Assembly: GCA_015143295.1 (NCBI GenBank)
Contig: CM026559.1
Span: 23,016,826-23,080,825 of the forward strand
Direction of reading: 5' to 3'
DNA from: Tetracentron sinense
Taxonomy: Eukaryota > Streptophyta > Magnoliopsida > Trochodendrales > Trochodendraceae
DNA: 64,000 nt
The translations under genes were made by a program, and so were the position numbers. The notes beneath the pieces are model-generated. The model was not told the origin of the DNA. It worked only from the letters and a program-made list of their open reading frames with translations, and searched no databases. The number at the start of each line of letters is the position of its first letter. The first letter of the stretch is position 1. Positions 55,076-64,000 of the stretch are shown piece after piece.

Positions 55076-57271
55076 TGTAAGCACCCAATTTTTACACCCC
55101 TGTCTAACCATGGTTAAAATCTTTTAACCAAGGTTATCCCCAGTCAAATCCCCCAAACCCTAGGTAAGCCTCTAGTTCGTTTTAGGCCTCACCTGAAGTC
55201 AAACCCTAGAAAACCCTAGTGCCAAACCCTAAACCTAGGAAAACCCTAACTAAACCCTAGGACTCAATCCTAGTTAAAACACTAGGACTCAACCCTAGAA
55301 AACCCTAGTACCAAATCCTAACCTTAGTTAAACCCTAGTTAAACCATAAGACTCAACCCTAGTTAAAACCCTAGGACTCAACCCTAGTTAAACCCTAGTA
55401 CGAAACCTATGTCAAAACCCCAGTCCTAGGTAGCCGAAGCCCTAGCCTAGCCCTAGAGCCCTTAGGGCTTGAACCCTTAGTCCATGGCCCTTACGGGTCT
55501 AAATCCTTCGGCCTGGGCCCATAAGGCCCAAAAACCCTAAGCCAAACTCCCTTTACCTGAGTGTGTATAGGCCAGGCCCATTTCAATCAAAATCTCATAG
55601 TGGCGGTAGATAGTCTACCGCCAACCCAGTTTTTGTCTGGTTTAACAATGACGGTAGATTATCTACCGCCAATGTTCAAATTCCCAGTTTACATTCTGCG
55701 TAGCCCCCTGCACACTCAACCATCCTCTCTCCCTTCAACTTAAAACCCTCACTCGACCTACAAGGGGTCCAAAAAGAGCTTGGACCTTCCCTCTAATCCC
55801 CTCAAAGTCCCCAAGGCTCCCTTCAATAAAAACTCATCACCCACCACTATAAACTGGATCGAAATTTTTCACAATGGAACCCCTGTTGCAAAATCCCTTC
55901 ACCTCAGCCTCTTTAACACCCTGGTCTTGATCCCAGGACTCCTTTGGACCTCCCTCAAGCTTCGTCAGCCTTGCAGCATCACCACGGTGTGCATCACCAC
56001 CGTGCACAGGCCACAACCCATTCGACAGAACAGAGCATAGGGTAGGGCACTCCCTACACCATTTTTCTTCTTGTTTTATCAATCATGTAAGCCCCTGGTC
56101 TTTTCCAGGGGACTTATTTGCCTTTTTGCTGGTATTTAGTTTGTAAACCGAACCCACACAAGGTGTTCACCCACCTTGATCATAGGTGTGGTGAACCCCT
56201 ACGGGTATAGCTCTCCCCTAAACATCTCAGACCACCACAGAGTTTTTGGGGGTTCCTCAGTTCATGAGGGAACCCCTGGGATCCCTAGTGCACAACCCCT
56301 ATAGGCAAAAATTGGATTTTGAGCAAAATCAGGAATGACAATAAGCTCAGTACCGCCATTCCTGTCAGTTTACTATTGCAGCTTGGTTAGCCTACTTAGG
56401 TGGGCCCTACTCCATGTCCAGGGCCTGGGTTGAACCCCTCTCCTCTCGTTTGACCTAACCTGCTCCTTCCAGGTCCATAGGTTAACACTGACCATGGTTA
56501 AAATTTTTAAAAAAAAATCCTATGCAAAGTGGCGATAGACCATCTACCGCCATTCACATATTTGCTTATTTTGGTATTAGCGGTAGATCATTTACCGTCA
56601 ATCTGTGTTTTTAGGTACAGCTTCTTTGGATCATTGTGAGGCCCACTCCAAGCCACCCATGGGGCCTACACAAGGCTCAATCTCCTCTCTGGAGTCCCCT
56701 CTTCAGACTACCCCTAAGCCTACCTCTCTAGCCTACCAGGCCTAAACCCTAGTCTACTAGACTACCCCTAAGCCTACTGGGCTTGAACTTTTGCACTTGT
56801 CCCACCTCGATCAACCAAACCCTAATCTACCAAACTAGTCCATGTTAGCCACCCTTGGTGTACACACACACACTCCTAGCCTCGGCATAGGCTCACGTGC
56901 CAGAACTACGGTCGATCTGATCTCACCCTGTGAGTACGTAGGCAACCCAACCCGGGTTTGACCCTAGTTAGCTTTGCTTTCTTGGATTAGTATTACCTTA
57001 AATACTCCGGCATTATAAACAAAGATTAACTTTAATTGGCTTATACCTAGGGAGTACGGAACTGTTGTAAAACGGAAGCCTCGGGGTGCCTAACACCTTC
57101 CCCGGACTTAACCGAACCCCTTACCCTGATCTCTATCGCAGACCAAGACCTTATCCAACTCTCGAGGGACTTATCCCTTCTGAATGAATAGGTGGCGACT
57201 CTTAATCTACCTTCACGCCCGTGAGGGTATACCCAACACCCCTTTGTGAGTGTCCCAGAAATCCACTCACA
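55076..57271 (+). repeat. LTR2 (3' LTR) of Tat1
   Basis: 2196 bp, about 490 bp shorter than LTR1. The part matching roughly 41468-42020 of LTR1 (palindromes, TTAACCATGG units, most of the minisatellite) is missing. Other parts align closely. Confidence 0.95.
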
Positions 57272-57573
57272 CATTATATCCTACGTAATCCCATACTTCC
57301 AGAATAAGATATGAACACGTCTCTAACAATAGGCTTGATCAAAGGATCAGTCACCATGCTACCTATAGATATATGTTGTAAAGTCACTTACTCTTGTGAA
57401 ACCATATCTCAAATGTAATGGTACTGAAGTTCAATGTGTTTGGCTTTCCCATGATACTTGGGATCTTTTGCATACGCTAGTGCTAATGTACTATCATAAT
57501 AGAGCAATACAACGTCCTCAGAATGAGCTGTAACACCTAAGCGTTGCAAAAATATCCTCAGCCAAACAGCTTC

Positions 57574-57879
57574 CTAGACAACTGTTGAACAAGCCACATA
57601 CTCTGACTCCATGGTCGAGAGTGCAATACATGACTGTTTCTTGCTACACCAAGAAATAGCTCCACCTCCTAGTATAAATGCATATCCTAAAGTGGACTTG
57701 CGATCATCTTTTTCACTGGCCCAATATACATCATTATAACCTCTCAATCTTAGGTCTCCACCATGATAACATAGAGCATGATCAATGGTTCCACGAAAGT
57801 ACCAAAAAAATCCTCTTGATCGTTCTCCAATGAGCAGGTCCAGGATTGCTCTGATAGCAACTAACCATGTCAACTGCAA
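57574..57879 (-). pseudogene. Copia RNase H (interrupted element)
   Basis: DRKSTLGYAFILGGGAISW and SKKQSCIALSTMESEYVACS are standard Copia RNase H segments (Glu in STMESEY). The first Asp segment reads GYNDVYWA where relatives have SDADWA, so the catalytic Asp seems lost. Belongs to the Copia copy split by Tat1. Confidence 0.85.
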
Positions 57880-57984
57880 AACATATGTCTAGACGCATAC
57901 ACAACATCACGTACATCAGACTCCTAATTGCCACTGCATAAGGTACTTTGGAAATTTTTTCTTTTCCTCTTCATTCTTAGGACA

Positions 57985-58575
57985 TTAGTCTAGACTTAGG
58001 GCACATCCCTTTTCCATTGGTATGTCAATGGGTTTGGAGCTATGCATCTGGAAATGTTCAAGAATCTTCTTTACGTAAGTCCCTTGGGACAAACTAAGAA
58101 ATCTCCTTGAACGATCCCTCATGATCTTAACTCCCAATACAAAATTTACTTCACCTATGTCCTTCATTTTAAAAACAGAGGACATCCACTTCTTAGTGGC
58201 GACAATGGAATCCAAGTCATTCCCAGCCAACAGGATGTCATCAACATATAATGACAAGATAATGATGCTTTTATAAGATCATTTAATATTCACACAATGG
58301 TCCTCTTCAATCATCTCAAAACCAACTGAGGTAATGAAATCATGAAATCTTAAGTACCATTGCCTAAACAAATGTTTAAGACCATAGATGGAACATTTGA
58401 GATTGTACACTTTGTGCTCATGTCCCTGGACTTCAAAACCCACTGGTTTAGTCATATAAATCTCCTTGTCTAGTTCTCCAGTGAGATATGTTGTCTTAAC
58501 GTCCATCTGATAAAACTCTAAATCATGTTGTGCTACAATGGCTAGTATAAGGCGTATGGAGGCAAATCTCACCAC
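57985..58575 (-). pseudogene. Copia reverse transcriptase (interrupted element)
   Basis: Two open pieces: 58575-58279 with FASIRLILAIVAQHDLEFYQ, MDVKTTYLTGELDKEIYM and IYGLKHLFRQWY; and 58257-57985 with LYVDDILLAGND (catalytic YVDD) and FVLGVKIMRDR. A stop and a small shift near 58270 separate them. Tnt1/Tork-like in look; lineage not certain. Confidence 0.88.
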
Positions 58576-58857
58576 TGGGGTGAATGTGTCCTCATAGTCA
58601 ACACCCTCTTGGTGGGTAATAACATTTCGCTACTAGGTGCGTCTTGCACTTGTCAATTGAGTCCTCTGCCTTGTGTTTGACCTTTAAAACTCATTTGTTT
58701 ACAATGACCTTGTGCCCAAGCGGAAGGTCAACTAACTCTTAAACACCATTCTTCTTCATGGAACTCATCTCATCCTGCATAGCAATCATCCACTCATCAT
58801 TAGCTGATTAAGAAAGTGGTTCACTGAAAGAAGTAGGCTCATCTTCATCTTTAGTAG
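58576..58857 (-). pseudogene. Copia integrase-RT linker remnant
   Basis: On the minus strand, DEDEPTSFSEPL, NDEWMIAMQDEMSSMKKN and LVDLPLGHKVIVNK lead into RT with several stops. Cut off by Tat2 at 58858. Confidence 0.75.
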
Positions 58858-61077
58858 TGTGAGCATGGGATCTTCCTACCCACTTTCACAATTATATGTT
58901 TTGACTTGAGTCGCCACCTATTCATTCTTAGGGATAGGTCCCGGGTATTTGTTTATTTGGATAAGGCAAATGGTCTAATCAGAGTTAGGGTAAGTGGTTC
59001 GATTAAGCCCTGAGGAAGGTGTTAGGCACCCCAAGACCCCCGTTTTATAACGGTTACCTACTCCCTAAACTTAAGCCAAATATAATCTCAAAGTTTAATT
59101 AGAATGTCCAAAGTTTTTAAGTGAGTGCTAATCCAAGAAAAATAGAAAGCTAGATGGCTAGGGTCGAACCCGAGTTGGGTTGCCTACGTACTCACATGGT
59201 GAGATCAGACCGAGCGTAGTTCTGGCACATGAGCCCGTGCCGAGGCTAGGGGGTAGTGTGTGTGTGCATAGGGTGGTCAAAGGGTCTAGCCTAGAAGGCT
59301 ATGGTTTAGTTGACCGGGGAGGTCAAGTGCACAAAGGGTAAGTCTAACCGCGGTTAGAGGAGATTTAACTATGGTTAGGTGAGCTAACCAAAGCTAAAGA
59401 GATCCAACAAGTCTCTTTTTGGTTTTTTGTATTTTTAAATTTTTTTGGGATTTTGGAGATATTTGAATGTTTTTGGTATTTTGGTTATATTTGCATGTTT
59501 TTGGTATTTTGATTATATTTGAATGTTTTTTGGTATTTTGAGATTTTATTATGTTTTTGGTATTTTGAGCTTTTATCATGTTTTTTTGGATTTTCATATA
59601 GGTAGGGTTTTGAAAAACTTAGCTAAAGTCACATTTAATCCAAGAGTTTGGCTAAAAGATTATATTTTAAGACATAAAGAGGGATGTGCCTTATGAATGT
59701 AAATGGTCTATTGCCAACACCTATTTTGTTGAATTGGTGTTGATAATAGATCAAATATCATTGTCTTTGGTATTAGACATTTTTAAGAATGTCCTGTTTA
59801 AGTCCTTAAACTATCATTTATTTTAAGTCTTTAAACCATCACCTACCCATTCAACATAGAACATGAAGGAAAAATAAAGAAATGAAAGAAAATGAAAACT
59901 CATCCTCTCCCTTTTAAGGTGGTTCATTTACACCATTATTAATGATGTAATGTTGCTCTAAAGAATGTTAGGGAGTGGATGAGCTTTCACAAAAAATTCT
60001 AGAAAGAGGACTAGAATCTCAAAAAGAAACAAAATGAAAAAGAGAGGTATAGCTTTAGCTTTCACTCTCTATGGGCCTACCCATATCCACATTTGTGGGT
60101 ACATAAAAAAGAAAAAATATGTACAAGAAAAAAAAAGGAACATCTCTTTGTTTTTGATATGGGGTCCCTCTACACCATTAGATTGATGTAGAGAGGCCCA
60201 ACTATGCTTGAGAAATGAGAGATCAAGAAGAGAGAACCAAATAAAAAAAAAAGATAAAAAAGAAGAGAAGATGAAAGAAGGAGTGCCTACTCCTCCAAGA
60301 ATTCTCCTTCAATGCTCCAAGGGTAGGGTTTTAGAATCCACAAAGGAAGAGAGTTAGCAAAGAACTCTAAGCTTTTAATCTTACAATTCTTTCCAAACTC
60401 TAAACCTTAGTTTCTTCTCCCTTCTTCAAACTCAAGAGAAATACAAGTGGGTGAGAACCTTCTAGGGGTCTTGAGGGATGGATCTAAGGGATTAAGGGAT
60501 TGGTATTTATAGGAAAACTAAGAGGTTGGGTTGTGTCTTTTACATGGGGGATAAAAGGAGCTAGTGGGTAAAGACTTGAGTGTTGTAAGGTGAGTTGATA
60601 GATTGAGTGTTGTAAGGAGTGTAAGAGAGTTGGTGGGTTGAGTGAACTATGGGTTATATGGGTATGGGTTGTAGGATATAGGGTAGGTGGATATGGATAT
60701 GTGGATTAGGTCTTATGGATCATGGGTTATTAGTAGATGGGTCATGGGTTATGATTATTGGACTTTGACTATTACATTTGGGCTTGGGCTATGGAAATAG
60801 GCTTTGGCTTAGGCAATTGGGTGATTGGGTATTTGGGCTTGACTATTTGGGTTGGGTAATAAAATTAGGTAATTGGGTTTGATTGAGTTGTCTATGTATA
60901 AGTTTGGTCAAATGGGCTTGGGCCTTGGGTATACCTAGGGCTTACTAAGGTTAGGCTAGGGCTACCTAGTGTTTGGGTTTAGGACTACCTAGGGTTAAGC
61001 TTAGGGTTAACTAGGGTTTGGACCATAGCTAAATTAATTAACCACGGTTAAGGGGGTGTAAAAATAGGGTGCTGACA
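58858..61077 (-). repeat. LTR (3' LTR) of a second Tat element (Tat2)
   Basis: 2220 bp from TGTGAGCATGGG to GGTGCTGACA, the reverse of the Tat1 LTR ends. TATA on the minus strand at 60504-60513. AGTAG precedes it as a possible TSD. A palindrome (CTATTGCCAACACC ... GGTGTTGATAATAG) lies at about 59702-59744. No palindrome cluster is evident upstream of its TATA, unlike the other Tat LTRs. Confidence 0.85.
60504..60513 (-). promoter_or_regulatory. TATA box of Tat2 LTR
   Basis: The minus strand reads CCTATAAATACC. Confidence 0.55.
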
Positions 61078-61344
61078 GCTGCCCCTCTTTGTCGGAGAAT
61101 GCCGTGATTGGCGTTTTGAATGACAAAGACTGGAATCATCCGATTTTTATACCGAGATTGAGCATTGGGGAATGCAACATGGTATGATGTGCAAGTGGTG
61201 AATGCATGTGGAGTGATGCGGACTACTACTAGAGGATAGCGAGTAGCTGAGGGAAAATTGGGTGTAGAAGTGGTGTGGCCCCGAGGCGCTCCACCGGGGA
61301 ATGCGATTGAGACGGTGTTTCCTAGATCGGATTTACCGAATCGA

Positions 61345-62165
61345 TCGAGGGACATACGGAATGTCGAAAAGGAAGGACATACTAGTGAGACCGCGGTGTG
61401 ATGAAGTTGTCACGTAGCACCAGAAGGTCAACGGACACCTGGGGGTGTCGCAAACGGGAGATACGCTAGTGAGACTGCGGTGTGACGAGGTTGCCACATA
61501 GCACTAGGAGGTCAAATGACACACGGGTGCGTCACAGAAGAGGGACAAGCTAGTGGGACTGCGGTGTGACGAGATTGTCACGTAGAACTAGAAGGTCGAG
61601 GACACACGGGGGCGTCACGAAAGAGGGACAAGCTAGTGAGGCTGCGGTGTGACGAGATTGTCACGTAGCACTAGGAAGTTGAGGACACACGGGGGTGTTA
61701 CAAAAGAAGGATCGGCTAGCGAGTCTGTGGTATGACAAGATTGTCACGTAGCGCTAGGAAGTCAAGGACACACGGGGGCATCACAAAAGAGGGACAAACT
61801 AGTGAGGCTGCGGTGTGACGAGATTGTCACGTAGCACTAGAAAGTCGAGGACATACGGGGGTGTCACAAAAGAAAGATCGGCTAGCGAGACTACGGTATG
61901 GCGAGATTGTCACGTAGCGCTAGGAAGTTAAGGACACACGGGGGTGTCAAAAGGGAAGGATCGGCTAGCGAGACTGCGGTATGACGAGATTGTCACGTAG
62001 CGCTAGGAAGTTAAGGACACACAGGGGTGTCAAAAGAGAAGGATCGGCTAGCGAGACTGCGGTATGACGAGATTGTCACGTAGCGCTAGGAAGTCAAGGG
62101 ACACCCGGGGTGTCACAACGAAGAGAGACCTGTGGGAGGTGATGCTGTTATGTGGCGAGATTGCC
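61345..62165 (-). repeat. Tandem array, 9-10 copies of about 83 bp
   Basis: Unit: CTAGTGAGACTGCGGTGTGA, CGAGATTGTCACGTAGC, then GGACACACGGGGGTGTCACA. Most units hold an inverted GTGAC-N6-GTCAC. Homologous to 54170-54790 in Tat1. Confidence 0.92.
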
Positions 62166-62984
62166 ACGGAGCACACAGGATGTCTGGAGGTCTCAAGGTA
62201 TGATGCCAAATGAAACTGGAATTGCCCAAGAGGGAATGAATTTTGATAATGTTGAACACTGCTGAGAGGTTTTAGCCAAGCAGGTTATGATGCTATGTTG
62301 TCATGTAGGGATGAAAACAAGAGTGCTTTCCCATGACTCTGTGGTGATCTGCCGCTGACGGAGATGCATGGCTTCAGCTTCGTTTGCTTGCTTGCCGGGG
62401 CTGCTTGGTGCAGGTTGGTACAGACAGGCTTTGTTACCAAAAGTTTTTTTTTTTTTTAAATCTTTTCGTAGAAAAAGTGTAGAAGACTTTTTATGAAGAT
62501 TTTATTTTTGACAAAAATGCTTAGTTAGCTGTGATTTGTTGTGAATCATCTATTAATCTCGGGAGCGAGGTACATGACTCAGAGCAAGATGCTGGGGAAT
62601 AGACAAATTCGTCCGAACAACCGCTGATGGGCTTCTGATCTCTTGCTAGGGAAGAGTACTGTTATGAGCCGCTGGGCTTCTACTAGACATCTGCTGGGGA
62701 CTTAGGGAGTGCCTATTGCCTGGGCCCTGTTGGGGAGTGGATTTCTGCAGTGGTCCACCCGCTGGGGAATTTAAGGCGCGTTGGGGATTTTTCACTATTG
62801 CGCACATGTTAGAGGGGATGTCTTCTGACTGACTTTCTGCCGGGGCATACTTGGGGGTTGACCCTCTGCAAGGGTATTCCCTGCCGGAGTCTCTGTTGGG
62901 GATGCAGTACCATTGAGAGAGGCTGATCTGCGGATGCTTAGGGGGAATCCGATGAACCTGCTCACTGCCGGATGCTTGTTGCCA
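62166..62984 (-). other. Tat2 post-pol region with GCTGGGGA motifs
   Basis: Non-coding, with TGCTGGGGA or CGCTGGGGA at about 62591, 62693 and 62760, mirror of the TCCCCAGCA motifs of Tat1. A 96-codon open stretch (63085-62795, minus) begins in the duplicated block; see findings. Confidence 0.6.
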
Positions 62985-63205
62985 AACTGATTTTCAGCTT
63001 TTTCTCCCTTTTTTACCCTTGGAACGACCAAGTCATGGGGTTCGCATAATTTTTGCACGATGAGGCCGTTTCCGGTTTTCCTCATGCCTGCGAAGCTGAT
63101 TGATTTTCGTCTCTTTTTTGCCCCTAGTCACGAGACTAGGTCTGGGATTCGCGTAATTTTTGCGCAATGAGGTCGTTTCCGGTTTTCACTCATGCCCGTG
63201 ATTTG
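62985..63205 (-). repeat. Duplicated block of about 100 bp in Tat2 post-pol region
   Basis: Two copies of 'GGGTTCGCATAATTTTTGCA...TGAGGCCGTTTCCGGTTTTC' (near 63035-63090 and 63145-63195). Matches the Tat1 duplication at 53168-53395. Confidence 0.8.
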
Positions 63206-63481
63206 TTTGAGGGTTCGGATCTTCTCCCTTCACTGCCCTGATTGACATTCGCTGGGGATTGATACTCCACTGGGGATATAGGCGTGATATTGTACTTGTA
63301 CTCGCAGTTTCTAGAGGATCTGGGAGGGCTTAGCATAGGACAAAACGTTGGCTAGGGGACCGAAGTTTGGGACACCCTTAAATTCTGTTGCAACTGACTT
63401 GCATGGGAGTTTTCTGTTGAAGATAAATTTTTTGTTGGGCTCCACTGGGGATTGTCCTCTTTGGTAGAAGCTGATTGTTTT

Positions 63482-63513
<32 letters not shown>

Positions 63514-64000
63514 GGGAAGTGTTTTGGGAGAAGTTGATCTTGTTGGGGGGAAAGCCCGGAAAGATTATTTTTGCTCATAGAGTCCCTAACTTGGAAAATA
63601 TTTCAACTTCTATTTTGGAGTTTCCTTTGATGGAATATTTTGTAAACTTGATGTCAACTCCGTCGTGAGAATTGGGAGAATTTGTCTCTGTTTGGGGAAT
63701 GACTCTGTGGGGAAAAAACTGTTCCTGTGGGGAGAGTTTTACGAAGAGGAAAAGATTCTGAGGTATAAGTCCCTTTCTGCGACCGCACCTGATTTGTCAG
63801 GTTGCCTACGTACCCTTTGCAGGATCAGGTCATGACGTAGTTCAAGCAAAATGCCCCAACGGGACGAGGGAGGGTGTCCCTGAAAGGTTTTTGTAAGAGA
63901 AAGATTGGTAGGCTCGAAGGGCTAACTAGCGGATTTCATTTATTTTTGTAAAAAGGTTTACATTGTTGGGGGTAAGGAGTGTGCCAATGACGGCCTCCTG
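63206..64000 (-). other. Tat2 post-pol region, start of homology to end of pol side
   Basis: Contains further GCTGGGGA/ACTGGGGA motifs (about 63251, 63272, 63444), a T-run (63485-63513) and segments matching Tat1 52260-52500. No coding supported. Confidence 0.6.

Larger units (their letters stand above)
39886..57271 (+). mobile_element. Complete Tat-lineage Gypsy element (Tat1), decayed
   Basis: 17,386 bp between CATTA (39881-39885) and CATTA (57272-57276). LTRs start TGTAAGCACCC and end ACTCACA/GCTCACA. The primer site TGGCGACTCTGCTGGGG follows LTR1, and the purine tract AAAGAGGAGCAGC precedes LTR2. Internal order: leader, ORF1, gag, protease, RT, RNase H, second RNase H, integrase, then 2.8 kb of repeat-rich non-coding DNA. 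A second, archaeal-type RNase H between the RT-linked one and integrase marks the Tat (Ogre/Retand-like) lineage. Many stops, mostly of the CAG/CGA/TGG to stop type, show it is dead. Confidence 0.93.
36827..58857 (-). mobile_element. Copia element (minus), split by hAT and Tat insertions and cut by a second Tat
   Basis: Pieces: 36827-38542, 39758-39885 and 57272-58857. A probable left LTR (36827-37372) ends CACTAACA and is followed on the minus strand by a purine tract (AAAAGGGGGGAGAGG). RT and RNase H lie at 57574-58575. The pieces join through TSDs of the nested elements (CATTA for Tat1). The right part beyond RT is missing because the Tat2 LTR starts at 58858. Confidence 0.75.
58858..64000 (-). 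mobile_element. Tat2, 3' part of a Tat-lineage Gypsy element
   Basis: After the LTR, going right, come a purine tract (minus strand AAAGAGGGGCAGC, 61078-61095), the tandem array, the duplicated post-pol block and sequence homologous to Tat1 52300-52500 (ACGTAGGCAACCTGA-type) at 63790-63830. Pol lies beyond the window. Confidence 0.85.

Overview
This is a nuclear segment of a flowering plant, made almost wholly of nested transposable elements. The pointers are Sirevirus-type Copia and Tat-type Gypsy retrotransposons, long LTRs with target-site duplications (TSDs), tRNA-derived SINEs, hAT and PIF-like MITEs, and a broken HR-like lesion-inducing (HRLI) gene copy. No tRNA or rRNA gene, CRISPR array, bacterial operon or clearly intact host gene is visible. 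The species cannot be told from the sequence alone.

Left part (1-17.7 kb). The right end of a large Gypsy-type LTR (1-2239) abuts a tandem repeat of about 465 bp (2240-3330). A complete but decayed 11.4 kb Sirevirus on the minus strand follows (3435-14809; TSD AATAC; LTRs of 1767 and 1762 bp). It carries gag, protease, integrase, reverse transcriptase and RNase H, plus an extra ORF after pol. Two SINEs with clear TSDs (15317-15480 plus, 17320-17535 minus) lie in otherwise plain AT-rich sequence.

Middle (17.7-36.8 kb). An hAT-like MITE is split by a Copia LTR. A duplicated block carries a PIF-like MITE next to its empty-site copy. A second Copia LTR is split by two solo LTRs (Tat type 21974-24888, TSD GGTAA; Tekay-like 25072-28973, TSD ACTCT). 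A miniature LTR retrotransposon (30509-34027, TSD GGCGG) is itself split by a 2457-bp solo LTR (TSD GTAAC) and sits just before a 54-codon ORF of unknown function. Then come a foldback element, a decayed AT-rich repeat, a processed pseudogene of an HRLI gene, a MITE and a third SINE.

Right part (36.8-64 kb). A Copia element on the minus strand hosts an hAT element (38543-39757) and a complete 17.4 kb Tat/Gypsy element on the plus strand (39886-57271, TSD CATTA). The Tat element has an ORF1, gag, PR, RT, RNase H, a second RNase H and IN, and a long repeat-rich post-pol region. A second Tat element on the minus strand (58858 to beyond the window) truncates the same Copia copy.

The most striking pattern is shared by lineages that are not closely related. 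Tekay-like LTRs, Sirevirus LTRs and Tat LTRs all hold clusters of short imperfect palindromes about 60-300 bp upstream of the LTR TATA box. Position is kept while sequence differs. A second pattern is a motif complementary to the Tat primer-binding site, repeated at least seven times after pol.
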